Assembly: GCF_036785885.1 (NCBI RefSeq)
Contig: NC_092312.1
Coordinates: 21,718,001 to 21,782,000 of the forward strand
Direction of reading: 5' to 3'
DNA: 64,000 nucleotides
Source of the DNA: Coffea arabica
Taxonomy: Eukaryota; Streptophyta; Magnoliopsida; Gentianales; Rubiaceae
This document shows, piece by piece, positions 11,155 through 23,998 of the stretch. The notes under the pieces are model-generated. The model was not told the DNA's origin. It made no database searches and worked only from the letters and a program-made list of their open reading frames with translations. The number at the start of each line of letters is the position of its first letter. Position 1 is the stretch's first letter. The translations under genes and the position numbers were made by a program.

Positions 11155-11947
11155 ATTTTCTTTAAGCATCCACTAATTAATCTATCACTTGCATTCATAA
11201 CGGTTTTAATTCTTTGACATTTAAAATTAAAAATTTACTTCTTTTCAAACACTTATTTAAAGAAAACAATTGTATTCCTTGTCAATAGGCTAATGTGTGC
11301 ATTTGTAGCTTCTACCTTCGCGAAAACACAGCATACATGAATTTTCTATTAAGAGTTTGATATCAAAACGATCCAAGCCCAATGAGAGCTCCGTTTAGGG
11401 TCGCAGTGCGCCTACAAAAAAGTACTTTTAGAGTGTTTAAAAATTAATTTTTTATAATTTAAAAAGTCCAATTTTCAATAACACAAAAACACCTTTTATT
11501 AAAATACTTGTGTTAGAAGTACTTTTTTTTTATACGTTATAAGTCACTGCAATTTCAAATGAAACCTTTGTCTAATTCTAGTCTTCATGCATTCTTTTTG
11601 AGATAAATATTGAAATAAATGTATTATATTTTTAAGAAAGGAGAGTATGATTAAGAGATCTTGAGTTCAAATTTTCTTCATTTATACTAATATATATATA
11701 TATATATATATATATCTTATTTTTTTTTACATATATAAAGCATGAATTGCTTATGAACAGAGGACAATGGGCCGGTTATACTGTGATTGTTGTGACTTTG
11801 AGGGGCGTTTCGGTCTTTTGGCATTCGGTGGCAATGGTTCTGCTGGAATTTCACGCGGACGATTTTGGCAGTCAGCAATTTCTGCTGACAATTTTGGCAG
11901 TCAGCAATTTTTGCTTCACTGGTTTCAGCCTCTAGAATCTGGAATGG
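11155..11947. other. AT-rich intergenic DNA with an (AT)n tract and short tandem words
   Basis: This contains a (TA)n microsatellite near 11691-11715 and a pair of direct repeats of the word TTTTGGCAGTCAGCAATTT between about 11861 and 11912. Open frames across 11.7-12.0 kb on both strands have no family resemblance and appear to be repeat-derived. Confidence 0.5.
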
Positions 11948-12319
11948 TTGGACGAAAATCAACAAACCCATCTCCCAAACTGCCCCAAAACAACGCCTGT
12001 GTACTCAACCTGGCCGTACCAGCTTAAGCATTGGAGCTATTATTCCTGTTCTTGTTCTCATTCTAACCAGAATAGGGGCTATAGTAGCAGCAGCAGCCTT
12101 TTGGCCTTGAATGATCTGAGCGACAACAGGAGCTCCAGAAAGCAGAAGACCCGGAAAGGCCGTGGCATCGGGTCGGGCAAAGGGAAAGCTGCAGGGAGGG
12201 GTCACAAAGGTCAAAAGGCCAGAGGGACTATTAAGTTTGGATTTGAAGGTGGCAAAATCCCTCTTCGCCGCCGCCTCCCCAAACGTGGGTTTAAGAACCC
12301 TTTTAGCCTCAGTTTTCAG
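11948..12319 (+). pseudogene. Orphan first exon of mitochondrial-type ribosomal protein L15 (uL15)
   Basis: From about 12082 the reading frame gives [11 protein letters not shown], then the uL15 hallmark: [37 protein letters not shown] and [14 protein letters not shown]. It ends SLSFQ exactly at a GT donor (12320), which is where the plant mitochondrial L15 gene is, to my knowledge, interrupted. The rest of the protein (the P-V-G-L-G-K-I-A-K-L-I-N segment and the C-terminal half) is not found in the following 3 kb on this strand. The upstream part in the same frame (from the ATG at 11948) does not look like an L15 N-terminus. I infer a duplicated gene fragment; a functional gene with a very long intron is less likely. 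Confidence 0.55.
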
Positions 12320-15257
12320 GTGAATTCAATAAGTCTATCCACCCAGTCTTCGTTATTACTGATCTTTTATCCTTTTCTGCAGTAGGATGTACTTAATTCC
12401 GTTGATTGTTCTTTCTTTTTTTGTGGGAAAATTAGTGAAAAGGGTGTGTTCTTGAAGCTCCAATGATGAATGGGCCACAAATTTGGGCTATTGATTGAAT
12501 GTAATTCTAAATGCACACAAATATATTTACTTTTTGTAGAAAAGTCGGTAGAGATGCCCCTTAACAGAAGCTGCTCAAATTTATGCGCCCTTTTCAATAA
12601 TTTTTCCCGTGGTATTCTTTTTGTGATTGATTAGTACCAAGTTTACTGATTTTGTTGTTGATTTAGTTTGTGTATTAGTTCTTCACTGTGAGATGGAGAA
12701 TATGAGAGTCGATTTTTTTGTTTGGAGGATGATTATTAGCACTTTGGTGATTTTTGAAGCAATGTAGGGTTAATTTGGTTTGGAAAGTGTTATTAAGCTT
12801 GTAAGAGTGGTTTTTCTTCAACAAATTTCTGTATCATGAAGTTGGTTGCAAGAAAAAGGGGAAACAAATTTGGCAAGATTTTTGTTGTGAATGGGGAACT
12901 ATTTGTATTGAAGTTACCAGTATTGGATTTGAACTACTTAAACCTTGTTACATATACACACAAATTGAGAAGTTTAGGATGTATGCAAATGACAGGGTTG
13001 TCAGGTTGGCTATACAACTCATTGCAGGAGTCTTGCTCACTGGAAAATATGCAGAGGAAGATAATTTTGGAACTATGTGTTGTGTAGTGAGGGAAAAATG
13101 TGCTGCTCACCTAGATTTGCTTAGAATGTTGTGTGGTGTTTTATTGTCCTTCCTTTGGATGAAAAGCAACTATTTAGTAGCTTGAATCCACAATTTAGAT
13201 TTCTTTTGTTGGTTGCCCCTAGCAGAATTATGATGTTTTCTGCAAGGAGTCTGAATAATTGTCCTGAACAACTGTAAAGACATAGTACTCAAAACCAAAT
13301 GAACTGCATGCTTATGTCCAATTCAAAGCTACAAGCAAGTCTAGCACTTTTCATTGCTGAAGTAAGTGACCATGATGAAGTACAGGAAAAGCACAAAATG
13401 CGCAAAGTGAAGAACAAGCCTGGCGCTATTTTAGCTTTGCTTTTCTTAAAGGCCATTGGATCTGTTTTTGTCTTATATTGACCCTTGGTCAGTGAGCAGT
13501 GGGATTAGTTCATTGGGCTCAGTGGATAAGTTATTATAATTATACAAAAGCCTTAGATGACTTGATTAATGAAGTGTAGGAGCTTAATAGTTGTACTCAT
13601 TAATGCTGCTTTAGACTATTGATTCTTGAGGCATATCTAATTTTTTTGCTGCACTTGTATTATGGTGCATATGTTATTTGTTATGGTATTTCAGTTTATA
13701 CATATAATCTTTGATGGACTTATTTTCTCTGTTTATGCTAGAATCTGTTATTCAGCATGCATGTTTTATTGCTTAAGACGTTCATGAACATTATTGTTTG
13801 ACAGTTGTGAGTTCACGAACATTATTGTTTAAGCTGCAAATTTATAGGTTATTTTGTGTTCTTAAGAGAGGAAGAATTATAAATAGGTAAGAATTATAAA
13901 TCAACAACCAAGTAAGAGAAAGAATCATCAAATAGGTAAGAATTATAAATCCAAAGAACCTAGAAAGTAGAACAGAAAAATTTTAAGCTCAAGAAATTAT
14001 TAGATATTGTATATATCTAAGCCAATATCTTAGTGAAAATTCAAAGAGCTTCTTCCATGCTCCTCGTACTCACCACATAAAGTGTTGCCTCTCATACAAA
14101 TTATCAAAACCAAAATCATCAAAATCTCAAAAAAAAAAAAAAAAAAAAAAAGAGAGAAAGACAGCCTAAAAAAGGGAAGAAAGATAGAAAAATAAGAAAA
14201 TATGTATATTCACCCTTGCAAGTTAAAGTTGTTCAATATTGAGAGTCCGAGGCTCATTTTCAATAGATGATGTCCTATCCAAAGAAACCATTGTTGCTCC
14301 CTCCATTCTTGAACACTTTTAATCTATCAATCAAACAATCATTTGAATTGATAACAAAAAGAATAGGATCCAATATGAAATCCTGATTGGGAGAAATGGT
14401 AGTATATAACTATATATAAACCGAGGTCATGGTGGGCTAGAGTTGAATAAGAATTACGTGTCATGAATATAGACCTATTAATGTATAACAAAAAAGCCAC
14501 TGAATATACAAAAAAGATTAATTCAATTTTACATTGGTTTGAAATATTTTTAAATATGTTTGAATGCTCATTCAAGTATAGCAAACAAAAGAAAATGACA
14601 AACCCATTTTATAATTGTCGTTCTTTATTTCTTTCTTCTAAAAGATTGTTAAATGTGAAGTACTAGCAAACAGAAATTGTCAAAAAAATTGGAAATTGTC
14701 AAATTGCTTGTCTTAGAGAAGTAACGTGACTAATAAGCAATGCGACACATTACATGTATAGCTATATGCCTTTTAGTTCTACCTAATTTTAGGCATTACT
14801 TACTGATTAATGCTACATTAAGAATGTTAAATAATCATGCCTTTTAGTTCCGCCTAATTTTAGGCATTACTTACTGATTAATGCTATATTAAGAATGTAA
14901 GATAATCTGATTTCAAACTCATTTTATTTGTGCAATTAGGAAAAAACACACACTCACACATATGGCTACTATATCTAACAAAGATAAAAAAAAAAAACAC
15001 AAACATAACAGCAAAATAATGAGTCTCAGCTACCTGACGCATGGCGTCAGGGCTGGAAAAATAGTATATATATAATCTTTCCAGAAAATAATTTACCAAA
15101 ATAAATGAGAAATATTAACCCTTTGGTATGTTTGTATGGGCCAACGCAATAGAATTGGGCAGCTTCTCTTGGGCCTGTTTCGGGTATGTTGAGCATCGGC
15201 CCTTTTGTATTCTTGCTCTTAGCTTGATGAGCTGATTGAGCCTGGCCTAATTGGTGA
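12320..15257. other. Intergenic stretch without a supported gene
   Basis: I searched this stretch for remaining L15 exons and found none. It holds short direct repeats (the 22-base word AAATAGGTAAGAATTATAAATC near 13879 and 13931), a poly-A run near 14131-14150, the 71-bp tandem duplication at 14768-14909, and an 8-bp hairpin (CCTGACGC/GCGTCAGG) at 15033-15051. Confidence 0.5.
14768..14909. repeat. Two-copy 71-bp tandem repeat
   Basis: GCCTTTTAGTTC begins at 14768 and again at 14839, and the two units stay aligned through TTTTAGGCATTACTTACTGA to AAGAATGT. Only a few substitutions separate them, so the duplication is fairly recent. Non-coding. Confidence 0.85.
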
Positions 15258-18200
15258 ATGGTGATACAGTTGTTCTCTCTGATTCTTTCTGCGGTCTTTC
15301 ATCTGTTTATAGTTGAAAAACACTTCAGAATCCCAGATTCAGAGAGAGGCTATCTAACTATTGTTGGATTATCGCTGGCCAAAAATCGCATCAAGGTAGA
15401 CTTTTTTAATCCGTTTTCAGTAATCTCTTTACTTCAACTTCCCTGCAAAATGAAATTTTAGATATTACCTGCAAAATCTTCAAGATTGCATACTTCAAAT
15501 ATGTTTGAATTCCTGTAAACTCTGCATTGTTTTGATTTTTGGATGTCTTGTTGAAATACTGGTGCTCATGACACAGCTAGAAGAAGAAAGAAAGAGGACG
15601 AAGGAGCTGAAAAAGAAGAAGGAATGAAGTTTAAGGAGTGTGAGAAGAAAAGCCAGTTGCTAGTTTTTGTTATTTAACAAATCGGCTTCTGTACTTGTGG
15701 GATAGGATTAAAATTATTGGCATCTTTTTAGTATTGATGATTAAAGAAAACAATAAATATTTGCATGGATAACGCTCATAGCTCAAAATTTGGGGGTTTT
15801 TTTTTGTGCGTGTGTGTTTGCAGTTAAGAATTGGGAAAAGAATTAAAAACCTAGTTTTATTAGTTTGCAAAGTTTTTATTTCTCATTGCTTTGTAAAGAC
15901 TACCTTTTTTGTTCAACTCATCCGACTCAGAAACTATTATGTAATTTTGCAGACGATAGAAGGCTAGATTCGGCTTCTTCTTGTACTTTGAGGAGTGCAT
16001 CGAACTGGGTTTTTTTGATAGAATTTGATGTTTGCAAATATGAGAGCTTGCAGTAGATGGCGGATATTCCTTCTATCTGTGCCTATGATATTTTTCTTGC
16101 CTCATATACTATCAGGTGATACTTTATTTCTTCCATGATAATAATAGGTTAATTGCTACTATAAGTTTTAAATATGCTTCAAGTTTTTATGAGTAAGACT
16201 TATGGGATGAGGATGTGTATTTATTCAGTATTGAAGTTGCAGGAGGACTTATCTGCACAAAATTTGCACCGAGACAAGCCCAAGAAATTCGATCATTTGG
16301 TTCTTGGAGCTGCTGCGGGGGTTGGTTTGCCTGATCGCCTGCAGTGCGAAGGTTTTATTTGCTTCATTTCTTGAGATAGAGTTGCATCCCACCTTCTGCT
16401 TTTTCTATTTTGCTTAGATTCTGATTTCCATGTCTATTTTGTTTTTATTGTTGGTTCTTATGTGTATGTAGATTATTTAGTTTGCTTGTATCAGAAATAC
16501 TTTGTGCAAGAAGCGTGTTTGTGCATCAGGATTTGGTTGCAAAACTATGACGAGTAGTGAATTGCTAAAACCTCTTTACAGTGTATGCGTAGGGCTTGGA
16601 TGGCTGACTTTGCTCATATTCTAGAACTTTTGTTGTGCAGGCACCAGAGCTCTTAATAGGACACAGTTTTCTACCTTCTCTGAGAATTCCATCAATGGGG
16701 ACCAGATATCCTTTGTCACAGTGTTCACAACTTACAATTCTAGTCTAGATGTGCAAATAGATAGGAAAATAATTGACTTAGTAACTGTGGGGAACAAATC
16801 ATACAACAAGGTGAACAGATCACTGGCCATTTTGAATGTGTTCATTGATTTCATTCAGGTAAATATCTGCCTTTTGATAGCAACAGTTATCAACATAGGG
16901 GACAATGATGTTACAAGTAATCTTCAAATAATGGCGCCATTCTAAGGTTTTTTATAGGGTTGATTATCTATCGGGTGTTGCACATGCATGCATCACCTGA
17001 TTTTTAGACATATTTTACATCAGAGGGGATTCTTGGGGTAAAATATGTATATCCAAGTAATAAGAGCCATGAGTGTTGGATTGGCCTTCACTCTCAAATG
17101 TCTTAGTACCTTTACTAAGTGCCATGGGCTCTAGATGGTTAATGCTGTCAATTTTTCCTGTATATGATTATTTTTTCCACGTCTATTTAGATGGTTCAAC
17201 CAAACATACATCAGTGAAAAGCAGAAGAAGAAGCGTCTCTGATCTGTTTGGCAATATCTTGATTTTGTTTTCAGCCACCATTGATGTGACAATTTTGTTA
17301 CAAATACACTATAGTCCCTCTATTTTACAGAAACTATGGTAGACTTTAAAAATGTGCTGATAAAAGTAATAACGAAATGAGATTCTTCATATTAAATTTA
17401 TTTTAATTTGGACAAGGTGGAGAATTGGAGTCGCTACCTTTTTGATGCAAAACATATAGTGAAAAAAGGAATATTTTTTGCATTAAAAAAGTTTGTTTGA
17501 TCACTCTTAAGATGTGAACTAGGTTGTTTTTAATGGAGGGGTAATAGTTTTGCATGCATCTTCTGTTCTGCTATAAGTGTTGAAGATGCTTATGATGTCT
17601 ACTTACACACAAGTCACAAGGTGTTTGTGCAGTGATTTCTTTTTTTTCTTCCTTTTTTTTTTTTTTTTTGCATGTATCAAGTTTTAAACACGTGTGCAAC
17701 AAACTGTGCAGGCAACCATGTCCCACAGCAAAGTCATCATTCTTACTGATCCATCTTCTGAGCTTCCAGTGCACAGAAACAGGGTTACCATACATCCCAT
17801 TCAAGGTGAATATTCACGAGACAGGTTGATGCTTCAAAGAATCAGATCTTACATTGTAAGAGCAAAATGCATCAAGTGGAATAGCTAGAATTTTTTATTA
17901 ATTTGTGTTACCCTAGCTTGTCCTTGTGTGTGTTTTTTTCGTATCCTGATTTTTTCTAAGACATCGTGGTCCTTTTAGTGATTGACATATCTGCTTTTCA
18001 ATCTGCATGTGTTGTTTGTGTTGTTTGTGTTGGGGGGGGGGGGGTGGGCTTGCCCTGCAATTTCTTGCTTGTCTGTGTATATGTGTGAGAGAATAACCTA
18101 TTAAAGTCTCTTAGGATCAGTACAACCTGTTAGTAAGCAGCTTTTTAGGTGAACATCAAATACTAATGTATACACTATTGACTAAAGGTTCTACAAAGTG

Positions 18201-19483
18201 GTCGTTATTTTCCTGCATCATCAGTGATATTTACACTTTTTATTTGTGACCATGTAATGTAACTCAATTGTTTGCCTTTTCAGAATAACTTAGACCAATT
18301 ATGAAGTTTCGTATCTATGTTTTTCTGTGTAAAGCATACTTTGCATTCAGCTGCAGAAAACTTAAGTACTTATAAATTGCATATTGATGTTCATTGCACT
18401 TCTCTCTCTGTTGACAGGTCTTTCTAGAGACAAGGCTTGAAGAATACTCACTGGGGAAGGGACAAATCAATCATTATATTTTTACTGACTCAGATATAGC
18501 AGTCATTGGTGACCTGGGACAATTCTTTCGTGACTATCCGAATTTCCATCTGGCTCTCACCTTTCGGAACAACAAGGAGCAACCGCTAAATTCAGGATTT
18601 ATTGCAGTTAGAGGCACTATTGATGGAATGAAAAGGTGCATTGGTTTTTAAATAACATGCTATTGGTTAAATAGATCATGCAAAACCTGTTGTCATAGAC
18701 CATGCAAGTTGGATGGTTATACTCGTACAATGACCAAAATGTCTAAACTCTTCAAATGGGGTTTCTGTTTCCTTGATTCCTAAACTACTCCTGGTTATTT
18801 GAGCAAAACCTGTTGTCATATTATGTAGTCTATTTACTTTTGTCTGTGTCAGATCATGAGTTTCCTCTTAGAAAATTTTTCTTTCTTGATCCTTCCCTTT
18901 TCTTTAACATTTCAGACTCCTTTATGTGCAGGGCCAAGGCTTTCTTGGAGGAGGTACTCAAAGTCTATATCTCGAAGTACATGAGAGCTTCCAGAATGCT
19001 TGGAGATCAACTAGCTCTTGCTTGGGTCGTAAAATCTCAGCATTCCTTTGATGCAAGAATGTTTACCAAAAAACAACCCTTTCTACATGACATTGATGGT
19101 ACCTCAGTGTTATTTTTACCATGTGCTATCTATAACTGGACACCACCAGAGGGTGCTGGGCAATTTCATGGGATGCCCTTGGATGTTAAGGTATAGTTTA
19201 GCTATCAGTTTACGCTTTGCAATGATCTCTGTGAGGAGCTCAAGCCAATTTTTATTTCTTGTGAACTGAATTCGTGCACCCATCATGATCCGATGGTCTT
19301 TTGAGGGCACATGTGTGTAACGCTGGTGTGTACCTTTGTTCCTGGATGCAGGTGGTTCATTTCAAGGGATCAAGGAAAAGACTTATGCTTGAAGCTTGGG
19401 ACTTTTTCTCATCATCTAATTCTGACATCTCAGATATGTTGTGCCTCATTCTGAAGAGTGGGAGGACAAAGTATGATTTTTAA
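15258..19483 (+). CDS. Glycosyltransferase-like protein (nucleotide-diphospho-sugar transferase type)
   Basis: Firm exons: 16243-16351, 16641-16858, 17712-17855, 18418-18635, 18932-19190, 19352-19483, with closing phases, giving 359 residues. The core shows SFVTVFTTYNSS, SKVIILTDPSSELP, a DxD motif in IFTDSDIAVIGDLG (metal and nucleotide-sugar binding), LALTFRNNKEQPLNSGFIAV, MLGDQLALAWVV, FLPCAIYNWTPPEGAGQFHG and VVHFKGSRKRLMLEAW. This order fits the nucleotide-diphospho-sugar transferase (PF03407-like) fold, so it probably moves a sugar onto an unknown acceptor in the Golgi or ER. A tentative first exon, 15258-15395, starts at the first ATG after an in-frame stop, encodes a hydrophobic signal-anchor-like segment and ends in phase 0 before GT; adding it gives 405 aa. 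The N-terminus is uncertain. By position it matches the slot of Arabidopsis At2g45320. Confidence 0.75.
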
Positions 19484-20120
19484 ATTTTGCTTTTTACAGT
19501 TTTCAGGCAGTGTTTATGTCTGTTAAGGATTTGATTCATTCATTTGTGGAGAAAGAGGAAAGTGTTCATGCCAGTGGAGATTTGGCATTCTAGAAGCCTG
19601 CACTTTAACTTGGCACAAAGGAAAAAGCCATCCTTTGGCCTTCAGTTCATTGTTTGGTGTCGTCGGTTGGCTGGTGATCTTTTTCGTCTTTCCTACTCTC
19701 TTGAGCATGGAAATCAAATCGTGTACCGAACAAATGCGGAATAGATTCCATTGTGAGTGCTGAGTTTTCTGCAGTTAAAACCTTGAATGTTCTACCAAGC
19801 CCCAAAGCTCTTGCAAAAGCAATACGAGAATTGCATTTTAGAGTTTGGGCTTGCGTTTGAGCTGACAGTTTTTCTACATTTCTGCAGATTTTACATGATT
19901 GTTACGAGCCACGCGACATGCAAATGTACACTATACGGACTTTTTCCATGTTCTTTCACATAAGCGCCATCTTTCTTGTATTTTTTCCTTGTACTTTTGA
20001 GTAGCCTATCGTTGGAGGTGGGAAGTAGTTCAAGATGTAGACCCACCTAAATGGTCTACGTCAATATAATGGCAGATTGTTTAGAAACCTGGGTTGGACC
20101 AACGACCGATTGGACTAAAA

Positions 20121-20222
20121 ATCGGTCATGATTTTGGTTCGGTTTCATATTTTGGATAGATTGAATTACAAATCGGTCAAGATTTTGATTCGGTTCATAT
20201 GTTGGATAGATTGAACTTGAGA
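20121..20222. repeat. Two-copy 51-bp tandem repeat
   Basis: The unit runs from ATCGGTCA through TTCGGTT and CATAT to TTGGATAGATTGAA. It starts at 20121 and again at 20172 with several substitutions. The flanking CCGATTGGAC-type words resemble a dispersed plant repeat, but I could not define element ends. Confidence 0.65.
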
Positions 20223-20705
20223 ACTATGCCGATCAAATCAAAATCAGAATGAATCATTGAATCAATGGTTTATCTGTTCTCATTCGTTAAACTGAACGGA
20301 AAAGGAGACTAATCATTAGGTGTTACACGGCTCACTTTCTTTACACCTTTTGTCTATTATCAAATTTGTATGTCTACTTTCTAGTTTTCTAATTTCCTTT
20401 AGATTCCAAGTTTCTTTTTATTATTATTATTATTATTTAACAAAGCTGTAATCTTTAATTTTTAAAGACATGGTTTAAAATTTAAACCCACAATATCTAA
20501 TTCTCAATTACATGAATTTCATTTAATTTCAAAGTATTGTAGCGTTTTTGGGTGGTATTTAAGATTATTTTTTTGATAGATACAATTGAAATGAAATTTA
20601 TTTGTTTGAATTTGAAAAATTTATTTGTGAAATTTTAAGTTGTTTGAAAATATTAAACTGTTTTATTGGATAAAGTCTTAAATTAGTTTATTGAATGTCT
20701 CATTC

Positions 20706-20710
<5 letters not shown>

Positions 20711-20760
<50 letters not shown>
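20711..20760. repeat. (AT)n microsatellite, about 25 units
   Basis: An uninterrupted run of AT dinucleotides. Tracts of this length are usually polymorphic between individuals. Confidence 0.95.
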
Positions 20761-20768
<8 letters not shown>

Positions 20769-23700
20769 TTTTTAAAAAATTCATCGAACTAGAGTTGAAC
20801 CAGCCTGATCGATTGAATTGCAACTCAAAACACCTCATTCGTTCAATTAACCTTCAATATACTACTAAAAGACAATTATAATTTTATTTCCCTCCCCAAA
20901 ATCTGAGACCACGCAAGGCCTTAACGTTTATGTACAAAAGTAGTAATAGTAGTAGTACTACCAACTACCAAGTCGTCGCCGCAAATCAATACAAAACGGA
21001 AATAAACTTTCAACGGTCAGAAAACCGGGAAAAGGGAGGGACGACTAAGATCAAGATGTTGTAGTTTTTGTCTTTTCTCAACGGCTGCTAAACCCAACCC
21101 CCGCCCTATCACCATCTTCATTGCTGGGCAATGCCTATAGGGTAACCGACACACAAGGTAATAATGTCCCATGAAAATAGAGTTCCAACCTATTATTGGT
21201 CAGTGAGAGATGTTCCAAAATTCGCTGGTTGATGCAGAATTCAATCTAACTAATCAACAAAAAATTTCTACTTTCGAGAAGTAACTTCAATGTTGGTTTA
21301 CAGGTTACGTTGTGAACGGTCAGGATAAGTGCCCATCACATCTTCTGCTCCCATCCAACAAAAACCTACACTCAGCACCGCAAGGTTACTGCAACAATTA
21401 GGCTTTGCAGCACCTGTTAGAGGCTTGGACACCAGAAGGGTCAGGTGTGAAGCAGGACTTATCCGTGGCATTCAGTACATATGAGTTTTGAATCTACATA
21501 TGATTCCATCCAGCTGATTGCATGAGTTTTCAAAAAGGTGATTGAGAAATGCATTAATGGTGCAAGCAAATAAAATTTAACGCTATCCAGACAACATATC
21601 ATGGTCTGGAGGAGCATTGTAAGTGGTTAGATAATACTACTACTGCAACTAGAAAGCTAACACAAAATATAATCAGACAATGAGATGATATTTCACGCAG
21701 TTCTGTAACGCCAACTACATGAAAGCAGAAACTTCAGTTCAACTGCTGAACCGCCAGATCAAGCAAATGTAATTTACCGCCTCCAAAGGAAAAAAAAAAA
21801 AACAATGGAGCTAGTAAAGACACCAGAACTTCACTTGTACATCAAAAAAATCTCAATAAAGTTGCAAGTGGGTAATAAATCTAATATTATGTAGCAACCC
21901 AAAATAAAATAACTTATGTCACTTTGATCAGTGCATGCTAGACCAAGGTCCATGGGTATTGTAAGTTCGTGAAAAGCAGGCAAGGGCATTCCTCTTCTCT
22001 GTTTCGTTTTTCTGTATTCCTAATTTTGCAAAACTCTAGATACAGTGCAGCAAGAACTCAGAGTAAAGATACAAGGCAATGAAGAGCTAGAGTACCCCTT
22101 TTGTACGGGGAATAACACCATTTTGTAACCTTCATAAGGAAAATAAAATTTTAACACTTCAACAAATTAAAAAGAAAAGTATGGCAGCCACTTGATCATC
22201 TTAAATGCAGACAGAAAAGTAAAAACGAGATAGTCACAATAGGACTTGTACTCCACTACATTCCCAAATCTCAGCTGCAAGGAAAGTGTAGAAGAGTCTA
22301 ATTAGATGATTAAGAAGAAAATAAAAGAAAGCATAACAAACACAACCGTCCCCTTCATGGTTATTCCGTCAGTGAGCTTCCAGTTCTCAATCAACATTTG
22401 AAGATGCTACCAAATAGAATAAAAGAAACAAAAGAAGCAATAGGTCATCCATCTTTGGTATATGTATCAAAAACCCCATATTTAGCCGCACAATCAACAC
22501 CCTTTGATGAATAAATCAGTATTTTACCACCTCATAAAGTCGATTTTCAATTAACTTCATCTATAACGCAAGCACTTCAGCTTTATAATCTTCACAAACT
22601 AAAAAGAATATATGTGAAATTGAACTTAAGATGTAACTTCATCACGTGTTCCTTTAGAGCACATTGCATCAAAATACTGTTTAAAGCGGACAAGATAGGG
22701 AATTAAACAGATCTCCCAATAAAATAAACTTGTTAAGCATATGAAAGTTCTCAAAGCTTCAATGCTTTAACAATCAAGATAGTCGTCCATCTTTAACAAA
22801 ATGAAAGCTCTGAAATTTTCATATTTCCTTTATAATTGCACCCATAATTCAAATAAAGTTTAAAAGACGTATTAGTTTTAAAAATGAAATTATAACAGTA
22901 ATAAAGTTAGCCAGGTTGATGTTCTACACAAAGCTGCACCTCTTTCAGAAGAGGGCCATAGCAATGTTAAGGTGTAAAAGGATCAGAGTTAGTTTTCTTT
23001 ATTTGGGATATTTTGTTAGCGCCACAGGGAAGGGGAATAAAAGGAAAAAAAAAGTTTCACAGCATCCCTGACCTTTCAATGCAGGTGGCTGACTGATGTG
23101 TGAACCACAGTACTGCCTAAAAATTCAAATTGCAGGCATCAATCATTTGATTACTTCTCATTAAAGCTTTAAACTTCTACGTTGCTAGTCCAGCTCAAAA
23201 AATCCAAAATTGATAGACTCCAGATTAACTTCTAAATTTAGTTCAGCTAACAAAACTTTCCTGTTTCCTTAAATGCGTTCTAGAGATTGTGATTGCTATA
23301 AGATCTATTAATGGCTAAAAGCTCATCCCAGGCACAATCTGGTTGCTCTTGGACTAACAGAACTAGCAAGACGGTAACTTGCTTACTGATTCCAACGATC
23401 AGAATATGGAAAAACAAATATGGCAGCAGTAGGAAAATTGGGATCATTCGTAGTGATAAAATCAAACCAGAAAACTCTAGCAGGTCAAAATTATAAATTA
23501 AAAAAAAACAGCATTTTGATCATTGATTGAATATAGATGTGAAATAGGCATCACAGTTAACCTCAAAGTCTCGAGCAAATGCATCAATAAGTAACATAAT
23601 ATCAAACTGCTTAAGTAAAAAAAGAATAATAGCCAAATTATTGTGTGCTATTTTATTTGAGTTCCATAAAGATGATACATGTCCACCAATCGGCAAATTG

Positions 23701-23998
23701 CTATATGTTACGAATTCTACAATAATGAAGCTACAACAAATTACATCCCCAGGACTGGCAAAAGGTTGTTTTCAGGTTTCTTTTGAAACTGATCAGGATG
23801 CCCAGCAAATAATTGTCCATTGACCACCAACCTTAAAAACACCTTCATCGTGGGATTGAAATTGCCTCCTTAGAAGGCACCATGAGATATATGCGAACAA
23901 GATTATGGGGCAATGAACACAGATATGTTAAAAAACAATCATAAGAATCAAAATGAAGAAGAATCAACTGATCCTAACCACACAAATGAAAGAATATA

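Larger units (their letters stand above)
19484..23998. other. Intergenic stretch between convergent genes; repeats, no supported gene
   Basis: The two flanking genes are convergent, so both 3' UTRs end here. Inside are a 51-bp tandem pair (ATCGGTCA at 20121 and 20172), an (AT)25 microsatellite at 20711-20760 and, from about 21.0 to 24.0 kb, unique-looking AT-rich DNA with only short open frames (about 60 aa) lacking family resemblance. A non-coding transcript cannot be excluded. Confidence 0.5.

Noticed and set aside
12836-13481. Short open frames of 60-83 codons after the L15 exon
   Set aside because: Checked for the missing L15 C-terminal half; none of the conserved segments appear.
15033-15051. 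CCTGACGC/GCGTCAGG hairpin as a regulatory element
   Set aside because: Only 8 bp, no context linking it to a transcript; noted within the intergenic entry.
20086-20860. A single large transposon spanning the CCGATTGGAC-type words
   Set aside because: Ends could not be matched as inverted repeats and no target duplication was found; only the 51-bp tandem repeat is reported.
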